A stretch of DNA of 47,668 nt from Stutzerimonas stutzeri (GCF_024448985.1 NZ_JAMOII010000027.1:1-47668), one strand, 5' to 3'; positions 18,111 through 26,440 are shown, counted from the stretch's first letter. The notes: generated by a model from the letters alone, not told the origin. Numbers and translations are program-made.

Positions 18111-19037
18111 TCAATCCTTGCGGTAAGTCAGCATGACGATGCCGAAGATGACGATGGCGCCACCGAGAATCTGACCCGCCGCGAGCATCTGATCGAGCAC
18201 CAGCCAGCCCATGATCAAGGTCGCCAAGGGTTCGATGTTCATCACCGGTGCGTTGCGCGACATGTTGAGTCTTGGCACGGAAACGAACAGCGTAATGAAT
18301 GCCGCGCCATAGAGCCCGACCAGCACTGCCAGCGCTGTCCAGCCGGTGCCACTCTGCGGCAACGACAGCCCGCCAGGCAGCAGGCCGCTGGCCCCGGCAA
18401 GGTTGGCGCTGCTGAATACGATCAGCATGGTCAACAGGCTGCGCACCGATCCGCGTACCTGCGACAGCTTGTGGTCGGTGATCCAGAGCGCTAGAGCGAA
18501 AACGCTGGCGGCACAGAATGCGAGCGCGACCCCGAGAATCCATTCTGGTCCTGCGTCTTCGCTGGAAGAGAGGCGTGCCGGCACTTCCAGGACGAATATC
18601 AGGCCGACCAGTATCAAGCCCATCAGCAACGCAGTGCGCGCTGTGGGGCGCGCCCCTCCCAAGGCCCATGTCAGCAAGGCCAGCAGGATCGGGAACACAT
18701 TGGCCACCAGTAGCGCCAATGCCACAGGAACCCGCGCCACGGCTGAATACAGACAGATGCTTTGAGTGGCGATCAACAAGCCCAACAGCAACTGCCAGCG
18801 CCAGGCACCGGGCGCCAGGCGGATGCTCTGTCGCTGCCAGAAAACCAGCCCGGCCAGAACAATGAGCGTACCGCCCGAACGCAACAGGATTGCCAACAAC
18901 ACGCCCGCGCCGTCATCGAAGGCAACCCGCGCCGCGACATGGTTACCGGCGAACCCGCAGCCGAGGCAGACGAGTATCAACACTGCGATATGGCGCGGAA
19001 AAGTTACGGGTACGTCGGGAGTAGCTATAGCAGTCAT
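18111..19037 (-). CDS. EamA-family (DMT superfamily) permease
   Basis: This 308-residue inner-membrane protein consists of two EamA repeats with about ten hydrophobic spans. The first repeat starts near IAVLILVCLGCGFAGNHVAARVAF, the second near GPEWILGVALAFCAASVFALALWI. The end, PLATLIMGWLVLDQMLAAGQILGGAIVI, is the usual family signature. Members export or import small metabolites and amino acids; the substrate cannot be read. It is separated from the upstream TRAP genes by two hairpins and so probably has its own promoter. The ATG at 19035-19037 has only a weak ribosome-binding site. Confidence 0.85.
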   Translation of the reverse strand: MTAIATPDVPVTFPRHIAVLILVCLGCGFAGNHVAARVAFDDGAGVLLAILLRSGGTLIVLAGLVFWQRQSIRLAPGAWRWQLLLGLLIATQSICLYSAVARVPVALALLVANVFPILLALLTWALGGARPTARTALLMGLILVGLIFVLEVPARLSSSEDAGPEWILGVALAFCAASVFALALWITDHKLSQVRGSVRSLLTMLIVFSSANLAGASGLLPGGLSLPQSGTGWTALAVLVGLYGAAFITLFVSVPRLNMSRNAPVMNIEPLATLIMGWLVLDQMLAAGQILGGAIVIFGIVMLTYRKD

Positions 19038-19049
19038 GTCGAGTTCCGA

Positions 19050-19085
19050 TCCTAATAATCAAACGCCAGCCCTATAGGCTGGCGT
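19050..19085 (-). terminator. Terminator after TRAP/uronate operon
   Basis: On the minus strand a perfect 9-pair stem (19063-19071 with 19077-19085, loop of 5) is followed by TTTGATTATT. It ends the transcript that comes through dctM and lies just before the EamA start. Confidence 0.75.
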
Positions 19086-19107
19086 AGGTGAACATTGAGC
19101 GGTGAGA

Positions 19108-19136
19108 CCGCCCGGCCCTGCGAACAGGGCGGGCGG
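19108..19136 (-). terminator. GC-rich hairpin directly after dctM
   Basis: Twelve G-C-rich pairs with one bulged G and a 4-base loop (stem arms 19108-19120 and 19125-19136) lie 8 bases past the dctM stop. There is no T-run. It probably protects the 3' end or acts with the following terminator. Confidence 0.5.
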
Positions 19137-19143
19137 CGTCGCG

Positions 19144-20424
19144 TTACAGCACTACACTCGGCAGCCACAGGGAGATTGCCGGAATGTAGGTGACGGCCAT
19201 CAGCACCAGGAACAGCGCGGCATAGAAGGGTAACAGCGCCTTGATGGTGTTTTCGATGGTGACCTTGCCAATGGCGGCACCGACGAACAGCACCGCTCCC
19301 ACCGGCGGGGTGATCAGCCCGATACCGAGGTTGACCAGCATGATCATGCCGAAATGCACCGGATCGACCCCGATATCGGTGATCACGGGCATCAGGATCG
19401 GTGTGAGGATGAGAATAAGCGGAGCCATATCCATCAGCGTACCGAGTGCCAGCAGCATGAAGTTGATGCACATGAGGATCACGTAGCGGTTGTCCGACAG
19501 GGTCAGGAACATCGATGTGATTTTCGAGGGGATCTGCATCAACGTCATGATGTAGCCGAAGGCACCTGCGAAGGCGATCAGGATCATCACTATCGACAAG
19601 GTCCGCACTGTGCGATGCAACAGCTTGGGCAGTTCGCGCCATTTGTAATCGCGGTAGATGAACATGGTCACGAAGAATGCCCAGAGCACTGCGATCGCCG
19701 CGGACTCGGTCGCGGTGAAAACACCGCTGAGAATGCCGCCCAGGATGATCACCATGGTGAACAGTCCCCAGAGCGCATCGACGCAGATTTTCAGTGCCTG
19801 GCGTAGTGGAATGACTTCGCCCTTGGGGTAGTTACGCTTTTTGGCGAATATCAGGCAAAGCCCCATCATCACCGCGCTGAGCAGCAAGCCTGGGCCGATA
19901 CCGGCGATGAACAGTGAGGCGATGGAAACGGTGCCACCAGCGGCCAGCGAGTAGAGCACCGAGTTGTGACTTGGTGGCGTCAACAGCGCCTGGACCGAAC
20001 CGCTCACGGTCACGGCGGTGGAAAACTCACGGGGATAGCCCTTGCGTTCCATTTCTGGAATGAGGACAGAGCCGACCGAGGCCGTATCGGCCAGCGAAGA
20101 GCCCGAGATAGCGCCGAAGAAGGTCGAGGCCATGATATTGACCAGCGACAACCCGCCTCGGACAAAGCCAACCAGCACGCTGGCGAAGGCCACCAGGCGC
20201 CGAGACATGCCGCCTTCGGCCATGATGGCGCCAGCAAGCACAAAGAACGGAATAGCCAGCAAGGAGAATTTGTTGATGCCGCCAGCAATCTGAATCATCA
20301 CTGCGTGCAAGGGAATATCGATCCACCAGGCGCCTGCCAGCGCAGCCAGGCCCAGCGAATAAGCGACCGGGACGCGCAGGAAAATCAAGACGATGAAGCT
20401 GCCTACCAGTATGAGCGCATCCAT
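19144..20424 (-). CDS. dctM: TRAP transporter large permease (DctM family)
   Basis: This 426-residue inner-membrane protein has about 12 spans. Conserved TRAP-L features include FFVLAGAIMAEGGMSRRLVAF, TFFGAISGSSLADTASVGSVLIPEM (about residues 97-125) and LGIGLITPPVGAVLFVGAAIG near the C-terminus. It is the cation-coupled transport subunit that works with DctQ and the periplasmic DctP. It starts immediately after the dctQ stop, with no gap, so the two are translationally linked. Substrate is inferred as a hexuronate or aldarate from the lactonase and uronate dehydrogenase genes in the same operon. Confidence 0.92.
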   Translation of the reverse strand: MDALILVGSFIVLIFLRVPVAYSLGLAALAGAWWIDIPLHAVMIQIAGGINKFSLLAIPFFVLAGAIMAEGGMSRRLVAFASVLVGFVRGGLSLVNIMASTFFGAISGSSLADTASVGSVLIPEMERKGYPREFSTAVTVSGSVQALLTPPSHNSVLYSLAAGGTVSIASLFIAGIGPGLLLSAVMMGLCLIFAKKRNYPKGEVIPLRQALKICVDALWGLFTMVIILGGILSGVFTATESAAIAVLWAFFVTMFIYRDYKWRELPKLLHRTVRTLSIVMILIAFAGAFGYIMTLMQIPSKITSMFLTLSDNRYVILMCINFMLLALGTLMDMAPLILILTPILMPVITDIGVDPVHFGMIMLVNLGIGLITPPVGAVLFVGAAIGKVTIENTIKALLPFYAALFLVLMAVTYIPAISLWLPSVVL

Positions 20425-20952
20425 TTAGAGTGTTTCCTTGCTGTCTTCGAAAAGCTCGAAATTGACCGAGCGACGATGGCGTTGATCGCCGAAGCAGAGC
20501 TTCTCAACGATGAAGATCAGACTCAGGAAGCCGCCGATGGCAATGGGTGAGTAAGCGATGCCCACGCGTAGCGTTGGCAAGGTGCTCATATATTGATTCC
20601 AGGTGGCGACGCACAGTTTGATGCCCCAGATCAGCATGAACAGGCAGATTGCGGCCATCAGGAACTGAACCAGAAGATCAATGTAACGCTGCCAGGAAGC
20701 GGGCATGCGATCCGTCAAAGTGGTGACCGCCATGTGCGCACCGGCACGATAGCTGGCCGCCGCGCCGACGAAGGTAAAGATGGCCATTAGCAGTATCGCC
20801 ACTGGTTCGGGCCAGCCGGCACCAGTGCGCAGTACATAGCGGGCAAAAATGCCCCATGGAATGATCAGGGCCATGGCCATAATGGACAAACCGGCAACCC
20901 AGATACAGCTGAGGTAGATCACGTCATTGACGCGTAGTAAGGAATTTTTCAT
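20425..20952 (-). CDS. dctQ: TRAP transporter small permease (DctQ family)
   Basis: This 175-residue inner-membrane protein has four hydrophobic segments, beginning with VIYLSCIWVAGLSIMAMALIIPWGIFARYV. The RTGAGWPEPVAILLMAIFTFVGAAASYRAGAHM stretch is the DctQ core. It pairs with DctM. It is separated from dctP by 65 bases that hold a strong hairpin, an arrangement that usually leaves the binding protein expressed above the membrane subunits. Confidence 0.9.
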   Translation of the reverse strand: MKNSLLRVNDVIYLSCIWVAGLSIMAMALIIPWGIFARYVLRTGAGWPEPVAILLMAIFTFVGAAASYRAGAHMAVTTLTDRMPASWQRYIDLLVQFLMAAICLFMLIWGIKLCVATWNQYMSTLPTLRVGIAYSPIAIGGFLSLIFIVEKLCFGDQRHRRSVNFELFEDSKETL

Positions 20953-20970
20953 GAGGCTTCACCGCGAGCA

Positions 20971-20995
20971 CGACGCCGGCTGCGGGCCGGCGTCG
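20971..20995 (-). terminator. Intercistronic hairpin between dctP and dctQ
   Basis: A perfect 10-pair stem (CGACGCCGGC at 20971-20980 with GCCGGCGTCG at 20986-20995) with a 5-base loop lies between the two genes. No T-run follows. Such hairpins stabilise the upstream message, so DctP would be made in excess over DctQM. This role is inferred. Confidence 0.55.
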
Positions 20996-21017
20996 CGAGG
21001 TTCTTCTGAACGACCTA

Positions 21018-21992
21018 TTACTGGACGGCTTCGATACGCTTGATCAGATCGGTGTAGGCGGCGCCGTACTTTTCGCGTACCGGGGCGGTGGCATCGTAGA
21101 AGGGCTTCTTATCGACTTCGATGAATTCCACGCCTGCGGCTTTGAGCTTTTCTTCGCTGCTGGCGGATTTTTCATCCCAGAGCTTGCGCTCTTCCTGCTG
21201 CGCTTCCTTAGCGTACGTCTTCACCAGTTCCTGTTGCTCCGGGGTGAGCTTGTTCCAGGCCGTCTTGGACATGACGATAGGCTCGGGAAGAATCAGGTGA
21301 CCGGTCAGGGTGTAATGCTTGGCTGTGCGGTAATGGTTGTGCTCGAGCAGCGTCGGCGGGTTGTTTTCGGCACCGTCGACGACGCCGGTCTGCAGTGCGC
21401 TGAAGATTTCCGCGGTATCCATCGCCACGCCCTGAGCGCCCATGGCATTCAGCGTATCGATGAACAGCGGGTTGCCAATCACCCGGATCTTCATGCCCTT
21501 GAGATCTTCGATGCTGCGTACCGGCTCCTTGGTGTAGATGTTGCGGACGCCGCCATCCATCCATGCCAGACCGACCATGTTGAATTCGGATTCAGTGATC
21601 TTGTCGAGAAGCTCCTGCCCGATTTCGCCATCAATGACCTTTCGCATGTGTTCGTGATCGCGGAACACGAACGGCATGTTGAAGGCGTTGACGTCGGACA
21701 CCACCGGACCGAGCGTGCCGAGGCTGACGCGCGTCATCTGGACGGCGCCGATTTGGAGCTGTTCGACCACTTCTTTTTCCGAGCCCAGTACGCCGCCGGA
21801 GAACATCCGGTATTTCAGCTCGCCATCGGTGGCGTCTTCGAGTTTCTTGCCCAGATTCTCCATGGCCACGACGGTCGGATAGCCTGCTGGATGGACCTCG
21901 GCCATTTTCAAGGTGGTCGCGGCTTGTGCGAGGCCCGGCAGACACAGGGCGAAGGGAAGCGCGGCGATGAGCAACTTGCGTTTGAAGTTCAT
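21018..21992 (-). CDS. dctP: TRAP transporter periplasmic binding protein (DctP family), probably uronate-specific
   Basis: This 324-residue protein begins with a signal peptide (MNFKRKLLIAALPFALCLPGLAQA). The family core is present, including DLKGMKIRVIGNPLF with the conserved carboxylate-binding R170, and EIFSALQTGVVDGAENNPP (about 195-213). An in-frame ATG four codons upstream is less likely: GGAGA lies inside that stretch, 6 bases before the ATG at 21990-21992. Perfect AACAACAA motifs lie just before it. DctP proteins next to uronate dehydrogenase and SMP-30 genes bind galacturonate or glucuronate in characterised systems; specificity here is inferred. Confidence 0.9.
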   Translation of the reverse strand: MNFKRKLLIAALPFALCLPGLAQAATTLKMAEVHPAGYPTVVAMENLGKKLEDATDGELKYRMFSGGVLGSEKEVVEQLQIGAVQMTRVSLGTLGPVVSDVNAFNMPFVFRDHEHMRKVIDGEIGQELLDKITESEFNMVGLAWMDGGVRNIYTKEPVRSIEDLKGMKIRVIGNPLFIDTLNAMGAQGVAMDTAEIFSALQTGVVDGAENNPPTLLEHNHYRTAKHYTLTGHLILPEPIVMSKTAWNKLTPEQQELVKTYAKEAQQEERKLWDEKSASSEEKLKAAGVEFIEVDKKPFYDATAPVREKYGAAYTDLIKRIEAVQ

Positions 21993-22005
21993 TTGAATCT
22001 CCATC

Positions 22006-22016
22006 TTGTTGTTGTT
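22006..22016 (-). promoter_or_regulatory. Hfq/Crc motif in dctP leader
   Basis: The minus strand reads AACAACAACAA, two overlapping perfect AAnAAnAA motifs, ending 13 bases before the dctP start and next to its ribosome-binding site. This predicts catabolite repression of uptake. Confidence 0.6.
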
Positions 22017-22079
22017 GATGTTGCAGCGTTGCGAGCGACAAGGTCGGGCGACTGCGGCCTGTCCTTGGTGGGTGAAGCG

Positions 22080-22979
22080 TTAGCGGAAGCGGGGTTCCTC
22101 CAGTCCGGCGACGCCGGGTTGCAGCGCGAATACGCCGCCAGCCAGTGGCTGGTCGGAGAGGTCACCGTTTGGGCGAATGGATGTGACGAACAGGGTGTCC
22201 AGGCCAGGACCGCCAAAGGCGCACATGGCAGGTTTCTTCACCGGCACTTCGAGCGAGCGGTCGAGACGACCGTCCGGTGTGAAGCGATGAACCAGGCCTG
22301 CGTCGTTGCCGCAGATCCAGTAGCAACCGTCGATGTCGACGGCTGCGCCATCCGGACGGCCGGGATACTGATTCATGTCCACGAACAGCCGGCGGTTGCT
22401 CGGCGTACCGCTTTCGATGTCGTAATCGAAAGCCCAGATGCTCTGAACGCTGAGGTGAGAATCCGACAGATACATGGTGCAGCCATCCGGACTGAAGCCG
22501 AGTCCGTTGGGTACGATGAAATCGTTCAGACGTGCACTGAGCGGATCACTGTCGACGGCACCGTCGAGCCGATACAGCGCGCCGGCGGAAATGCCGGCGG
22601 CCATATCCATGACCATGGTTCCCGCCCAGAAGCGCCCCTGGCGGTCGCAGCGGCCATCATTGAAACGCATATTGCCGTGACCATGCTGCACTCCGGCCAG
22701 GCGCGTGGCGTGAAGGGAGCCGTCGTCCTGCGGAGTAACATCGAAGTAGCCGTTCTCCATGCCGGCGACCCAGCGATTGCCTTCACCCTCACGGCGAGCG
22801 ATACAGGCGATCATCTGGTCGGCTGTCCAACGGGTTACCTTGGCATCCGCCGCCTTCCAGCGCAGCAGTTGGCGGTTAGGAATATCGACCCAGTAGAGCG
22901 CTTGTTCATGCGGGACCCAGACCGGACTTTCCCCGGTGGCGTTCTGCGCATCGACTATCAGTTCTGCTTGGTTTGCCAT
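22080..22979 (-). CDS. uxuL: SMP-30/gluconolactonase-family aldarolactonase
   Basis: This 299-residue six-bladed beta-propeller lactonase has the family metal-site blocks: GESPVWVPHEQALYWVDI (Glu ligand near residue 15), RFNDGRCDRQGRFWAGTM (substrate and metal Asn/Asp) and NGLGFSPDGCTMYLSDS (Asn and Asp ligands). Sitting between uronate dehydrogenase and the TRAP genes, it most likely hydrolyses galactaro- or glucarolactone to the open aldarate, as described for UxuL of pseudomonads. A gluconolactonase role is the alternative. The gene is 40 bases downstream of udh. Its leader has a 7-of-8 Crc/Hfq motif (GAGAACAA, 22996-23003). Confidence 0.82.
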   Translation of the reverse strand: MANQAELIVDAQNATGESPVWVPHEQALYWVDIPNRQLLRWKAADAKVTRWTADQMIACIARREGEGNRWVAGMENGYFDVTPQDDGSLHATRLAGVQHGHGNMRFNDGRCDRQGRFWAGTMVMDMAAGISAGALYRLDGAVDSDPLSARLNDFIVPNGLGFSPDGCTMYLSDSHLSVQSIWAFDYDIESGTPSNRRLFVDMNQYPGRPDGAAVDIDGCYWICGNDAGLVHRFTPDGRLDRSLEVPVKKPAMCAFGGPGLDTLFVTSIRPNGDLSDQPLAGGVFALQPGVAGLEEPRFR

Positions 22980-23019
22980 GGCGATTCTCTTGTCGTTGTT
23001 CTCGGCGTGGCGGGAAGAA

Positions 23020-23844
23020 TCAATCGTCGAACGGGCCTGCTTCGCAGAAGGCGCCGCCCTGGTAAATCAAGGCAGGATCATTGGCAGCGTAGGGTGGTTG
23101 CGCTTCGATCTTTTCGCGGAACACCTCGGACGTGTCCTTGGGCTCGAAGCCCAGATGCGCCGCCATGTGGTTGTCCCACCAGACGTCACGGTTCGCCGAT
23201 GCGCCGTAGACCACGGTGTGCCCTACGTTCGGGGTGAACAGCGAACGCTCGATCAGGTCGGTCAGATCGCGGTAGCTCAGATAGGTGGCCATCATTCGGC
23301 GGTTGAGTGGCTCGGGGAAGGAAGACCCGATGCGGATGCTGACGGTCTCGATGCCGTAGCGATCGAAATAGAAACTGGCCATGTCTTCGCCGTAGGATTT
23401 CGACAAGCCGTAATAGCTGTCCGGACGGCGCGCCACGCTAGCGTCGATCTTCTCGGTCTGCTTGTAGAATCCGATCACATGGTTGGAGCTGGCAAAGACG
23501 ACACGCTTGATGCCGTGCTTGCGTGCGGCTTCGTAGATATGAAACACGCCTCGGATGTTGCCTTCGAGAACTTCCTCGAAAGGCCGCTCGACCGATACCC
23601 CACCAAAATGCGCAATGGCGTCGACGCCTTCGCAGAGAGCATGTACGGCGGCTTTGTCGGCGAGGTTACAGGTCACCACCTCTTCGTGAGGTCCGGCAGC
23701 GGGTTCCATCGAGGCGATATCGGAGAGGCGAATGATATTGGCGTAAGGGCGAAGCGTTTCGCGTAACACCTTGCCTAAACCTCCTGCCGCTCCCGTTAGC
23801 AGGAGGCGATTGAAGGGTGTGGCAGTAGTTGTCTTGCTTGTCAT
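23020..23844 (-). CDS. udh: NAD-dependent uronate dehydrogenase
   Basis: This 274-residue extended short-chain dehydrogenase matches Udh of Pseudomonas in length and motifs. The Rossmann glycine pattern is TGAAGGLGKVLR (about residues 17-28). FASSNHVIGFY (117-127) supplies the catalytic Ser, and SYYGLSKSYGE supplies the Y145-x-x-x-K149 pair. It oxidises D-galacturonate or D-glucuronate to the aldaro-lactone in the cytoplasm. It is the first gene of the operon udh-uxuL-dctPQM. A strong TTGACA promoter with a palindromic operator lies about 40-90 bases upstream, and a Crc/Hfq motif lies in the leader. Confidence 0.93.
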   Translation of the reverse strand: MTSKTTTATPFNRLLLTGAAGGLGKVLRETLRPYANIIRLSDIASMEPAAGPHEEVVTCNLADKAAVHALCEGVDAIAHFGGVSVERPFEEVLEGNIRGVFHIYEAARKHGIKRVVFASSNHVIGFYKQTEKIDASVARRPDSYYGLSKSYGEDMASFYFDRYGIETVSIRIGSSFPEPLNRRMMATYLSYRDLTDLIERSLFTPNVGHTVVYGASANRDVWWDNHMAAHLGFEPKDTSEVFREKIEAQPPYAANDPALIYQGGAFCEAGPFDD

Positions 23845-23861
23845 GATGGTCTGCCTGTCGC

Positions 23862-23869
23862 TTATTGTT
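23862..23869 (-). promoter_or_regulatory. Hfq/Crc motif in udh leader
   Basis: Minus strand AACAATAA is a perfect AAnAAnAA motif 17 bases before the udh start, within the transcript expected from the promoter just upstream. Confidence 0.55.
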
Positions 23870-23882
23870 TTGATGTCATCGG

Positions 23883-23933
23883 TTGTCAGATGACTTGTGC
23901 TCGATTATTTGCGGCGCCGTAGGCGTTTGTCAA
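23883..23933 (-). promoter_or_regulatory. udh promoter with palindromic operator
   Basis: On the minus strand a perfect -35 TTGACA (23928-23933), an 18-base spacer and a -10 AATAAT (23904-23909) are followed 7 bases later by AAGTCATCTGACAA (23883-23896). The last element covers the expected start of transcription, a position suited to repression. The same order and spacing recur before the second glucarate dehydratase gene and oprD. The palindrome resembles GntR-family operators; the protein is not in the window. Confidence 0.7.
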
Positions 23934-24227
23934 CCCGCTGTGCCAATAACGCCTCTGCAAACGATCTATGAAATATTCTTCCGACGATTTAGTGCCGAAG
24001 CTCGCGAAATATCCATTCTGTGCGCACTTGCGAGCAATCCGCCTATGGCGCCGGCCACCACGCTAACTATCCGTACGGCGTTTTCACATCCCACCAAAGT
24101 CGTGTTAGCCAGCCCATCGGTGTGCAGCGGAAAAGTTCCGACACGCCACTTAAGTTGTATGACGACGAGAGCTGCTCACTTGACGTGCCCACCTGACCGA
24201 GCATCGGCAAATCATAGTCGGCAGTCA
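23934..24227. other. Intergenic region upstream of the udh promoter
   Basis: Nearly 300 bases between the udh promoter and the terminator of the next operon. Open frames exist on both strands but none has a ribosome-binding site or a recognisable product. I see no repeat or further regulatory site. Confidence 0.4.
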
Positions 24228-24259
24228 CCAAACGAAAGACCGCGCCAGAGGGCGCGGTC
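24228..24259 (-). terminator. Terminator of the gudD-like/tctA-remnant transcript
   Basis: A perfect 9-pair stem (GACCGCGCC at 24238-24246 with GGCGCGGTC at 24251-24259, loop AGAG) is followed on the minus strand by TTTCGTTTGG. It lies 43 bases past the end of the tctA remnant. Confidence 0.75.
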
Positions 24260-24301
24260 GGTGGTCGAGCCCTGTGTCTCGGCAGCACCAGGAGTTTGTT
24301 T

Positions 24302-24490
24302 TCAGGCGCTCTGCAACTTTGTTACGGCACTAGTTTGGCGGCGCAGTGCGGTCACCAGATGCCATAGCACCGACGCAAGCGCCAACAACAGAAAACTGGC
24401 TGAAACCGGATTCGTTAAAAAGCCCATGAAGTCGCCATCCGACAGCATCAGCCCACGGCGCAGATTGGTCTCGGCTCGCGTTGGGGTCAT
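24302..24490 (-). pseudogene. 3' remnant of a tctA-type permease gene
   Basis: The 62-codon reading frame ends like TctA, the large permease of tripartite tricarboxylate transporters. ETNLRRGLMLSDGDFMGFLT followed by NPVSASFLLLALASVLW matches the family's last cytoplasmic loop and final membrane span (E-x-NLRR-x-L...GD...F-x-x-P-x-SA). A complete TctA has about 500 residues, so nearly 90 percent is missing. No TctB, TctC or upstream TctA coding sequence is nearby. The frame starts with an ATG that overlaps the stop of the upstream dehydratase gene (ATGA), so it may still be translated. It is best read as the scar of a deletion that removed an older transporter. Confidence 0.75.
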
Positions 24491-25890
24491 GAACGGCCCA
24501 GGCTGGGTCGCTTGGGATCGTATTTCCAGCCTGGCGCCAGATACTGCATAGCCATGGCGTCGTCACGGGCGCCAGTGGCGACCTTGTTGTAAAGCTCGTG
24601 CGCGGCCATGATCCGATCCATGTCCGGCTCGATGCCAAGGCCCGGCTTGTCCGGCACTTGCACTTCGCCACCGACGATTTGCAGGGGCTCGCGAGTCAGA
24701 CGCTCCTGGCCTTCCTGCCAAATCCAATGGGTGTCGATCGCAGTGATCTTTCCGGGAGCGGCTGCGGCGGCGTGGGTGAACATCGCCAGGGAAACATCGA
24801 AGTGATTGTTGGAGTGCGAACCCCAGGTCAGGCCGAACTGCTCGCATAGCTGAGCGAGGCGAACCGAACCTTGCATGGTCCAGAAGTGCGGATCGGCCAG
24901 CGGAATGTCGACGGCATCCAGGCGGAACGAATGCCCCATCTGTCGCCAATCGGTCGCCACCATATTGGTGGCGGTCGGAATACCGGTCGCACGCTTGAAT
25001 TCCGCCATGATTTCACGACCGGAATAACCATTTTCCGGGCCGCAAGGGTCTTCGGCATACGCGAGGATATGGGCCTGGCCCTTGCACAGTTCGATGGCCT
25101 CAGCCAGGGACCATGCGCCATTGGGGTCCAACGTGACACGTGCGTCGGGGAAGCGCGTCTTGATGCCGGCGATTGCCTGCATTTCCTCGCTGCCGCGCAT
25201 CACTCCGCCCTTGAGTTTAAAATCCTTGAAGCCGTAACGCGCCGCGGCGGCCTCGGCCAGCCGAACGATGGACTCGGGAGTGACTGCCTCTTGATGACGG
25301 ATGTGATACCAGTCATCGGCCGAACCGGTGCCAGCGAGATAGGGCAAATCGGTGCGATTACGGTCACCTATATAGAAGAGGTACGCCAGCATCGGCACTC
25401 TGTCGCGTTGCTGCCCACTGCCGAGCAAGTCTGCCACAGGCACTTCGAGGTGTTGGCCGAGCAGGTCGAGGAGGGCGGCTTCGACCGCAGTGATGACGTT
25501 GTCCAGCCGCAAATTAATCTCGTGTGGCTGCTTCAAAACGGCGGCTTCCGCCTCAGAGGACACCTGATGCTGAGTGGTCTGCGGGCCACCCGCCGAGCCG
25601 CCGGCGATGGCATGGCGCAACATATTCAGCACCCGGTTGTAGCGACCGATCTGCTGACCAATCACCATCGCTTTGGTACGTTCGAGCGCCTGTCGGATAC
25701 CTTCGCCTCCCGGCACTTCACCGATACCGGTGCGGCCGGCGCTGTCTTTGAGGATCACCAGATTGCGGGTGAAGTACGGAGAGTGCGCGCCGCAGAGGTT
25801 GAGCAGCATGCTGTCGTAACCTGCCACCGGAATGACCTGCATTTCAGTGACAGCTGGGGTCGCCGTCTTTGCGTCTAGCATCTGCTGCAT
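24487..25890 (-). CDS. Glucarate dehydratase paralogue (enolase superfamily)
   Basis: This 467-residue protein is a mandelate-racemase-type glucarate dehydratase. The catalytic set is complete: FKDFKLKGG with K225 and K227, metal ligands D255 (TLDPNGAW), E280 (YAEDPCG) and N309 (TATNM), and general base H359 (GSHSNNHF). Compared with the canonical GudD at 28991-30334 it carries about 16 extra residues near positions 98-123 (around [20 protein letters not shown]) and ends in KRPSLGRS rather than KRPCMVR, a little like E. coli GudX. It may dehydrate glucarate, idarate or a related aldarate. AAGGAG lies 2 bases before the first ATG and 11 before the second (25881), so the start is uncertain. Confidence 0.88.
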   Translation of the reverse strand: MQQMLDAKTATPAVTEMQVIPVAGYDSMLLNLCGAHSPYFTRNLVILKDSAGRTGIGEVPGGEGIRQALERTKAMVIGQQIGRYNRVLNMLRHAIAGGSAGGPQTTQHQVSSEAEAAVLKQPHEINLRLDNVITAVEAALLDLLGQHLEVPVADLLGSGQQRDRVPMLAYLFYIGDRNRTDLPYLAGTGSADDWYHIRHQEAVTPESIVRLAEAAAARYGFKDFKLKGGVMRGSEEMQAIAGIKTRFPDARVTLDPNGAWSLAEAIELCKGQAHILAYAEDPCGPENGYSGREIMAEFKRATGIPTATNMVATDWRQMGHSFRLDAVDIPLADPHFWTMQGSVRLAQLCEQFGLTWGSHSNNHFDVSLAMFTHAAAAAPGKITAIDTHWIWQEGQERLTREPLQIVGGEVQVPDKPGLGIEPDMDRIMAAHELYNKVATGARDDAMAMQYLAPGWKYDPKRPSLGRS

Positions 25891-26140
25891 AGCTCCTTGA
25901 TTGTTGTTGTGAGCGAGGGTTGATCAGTTGTGTATCGCGAGGGCCGAGCGTCTCCGTGCCAGCTTTGCAGCAGCGGGGCAGCACGGACTGACAGTGAGGT
26001 CGATTTGATCTGTAACGTGAGAAGCGAACAGTGCAGAGCTCATCGATCCCGCAAACGGAACTCGACGCGTAAGAGACAGCTTGATCGCTAGAGGAGGGTG
26101 GGAGTGATTCATGGCTCTTGAGCTCAGTTTTTGTTATACG
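25891..26140 (-). other. Long leader of the gudD-like gene
   Basis: If transcription starts at the promoter near 26155, the message has a leader of about 265 bases. It contains a 62-codon reading frame (25924-26112, minus) with only a weak ribosome-binding site and no recognisable product. Near its 3' end is a Crc/Hfq motif. No riboswitch fold was recognised. Confidence 0.35.
25901..25908 (-). promoter_or_regulatory. Hfq/Crc motif before gudD-like gene
   Basis: Minus strand AACAACAA, a perfect AAnAAnAA motif, ends 10 bases before the start codon and abuts the AAGGAG ribosome-binding site. Binding there would block ribosome entry. Confidence 0.6.
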
Positions 26141-26190
26141 TTGTCGTATGACTTGATTGGTTTTTTAGCAGCGCTCTGGGTGGATGTCAA
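26141..26190 (-). promoter_or_regulatory. Promoter and operator for the gudD-like gene
   Basis: Minus strand: -35 TTGACA (26185-26190), a 17-base spacer, -10 TAAAAA (26162-26167), then 7 bases later AAGTCATACGACAA (26141-26154). The design is the same as at udh, and the operator differs from the udh one at only two of 14 positions. It lies about 250 bases before the coding start. Confidence 0.65.
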
Positions 26191-26362
26191 ACAATTGAAA
26201 CGTCCCAAACAGGATCTTTGCGATTCATCGGTTAAGCAGCCTTTATTGCGTTTTGGTACTGCTTTGCCATCGAAGCATCATCGGACGTGTACCGGTCGCT
26301 CCATGTCGTTCAGAGGCGCTGCCATGAGCCGCTCGAGAAACTTTCTATAAACGGCTAGCATT

Positions 26363-26384
26363 CATAATAGTTGTACGATAACCT
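26363..26384 (+). promoter_or_regulatory. Weaker operator-like site before kdgD
   Basis: A possible -10 CATAAT (26363-26368) is followed by TTGTACGATAACCT (26371-26384). This resembles the TTGTCnnATGAC sites at udh, the gudD-like gene and oprD but matches less well. No good -35 was found. It is 56 bases before kdgD, the first gene of the plus-strand operon. Confidence 0.35.
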
Positions 26385-26440
26385 ATCTCCAAGGCTGCGG
26401 CCCCACTCATACCGATTAGTTTCATTAGGATGCTCGAACA

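Noticed and set aside
23883-24551. 222-residue plus-strand frame upstream of udh
   Set aside because: It crosses the udh promoter, a terminator and the antisense of the tctA remnant, with no domain or ribosome-binding site.
25924-26112. 62-residue frame upstream of the gudD-like gene as a real gene
   Set aside because: Weak ribosome-binding site, no recognisable domain and ordinary leader context; mentioned only as part of the long leader.
26111-26350. 79-residue plus-strand frame between the gudD-like gene and kdgD
   Set aside because: It reads through the divergent promoter and operator and shows no family features.
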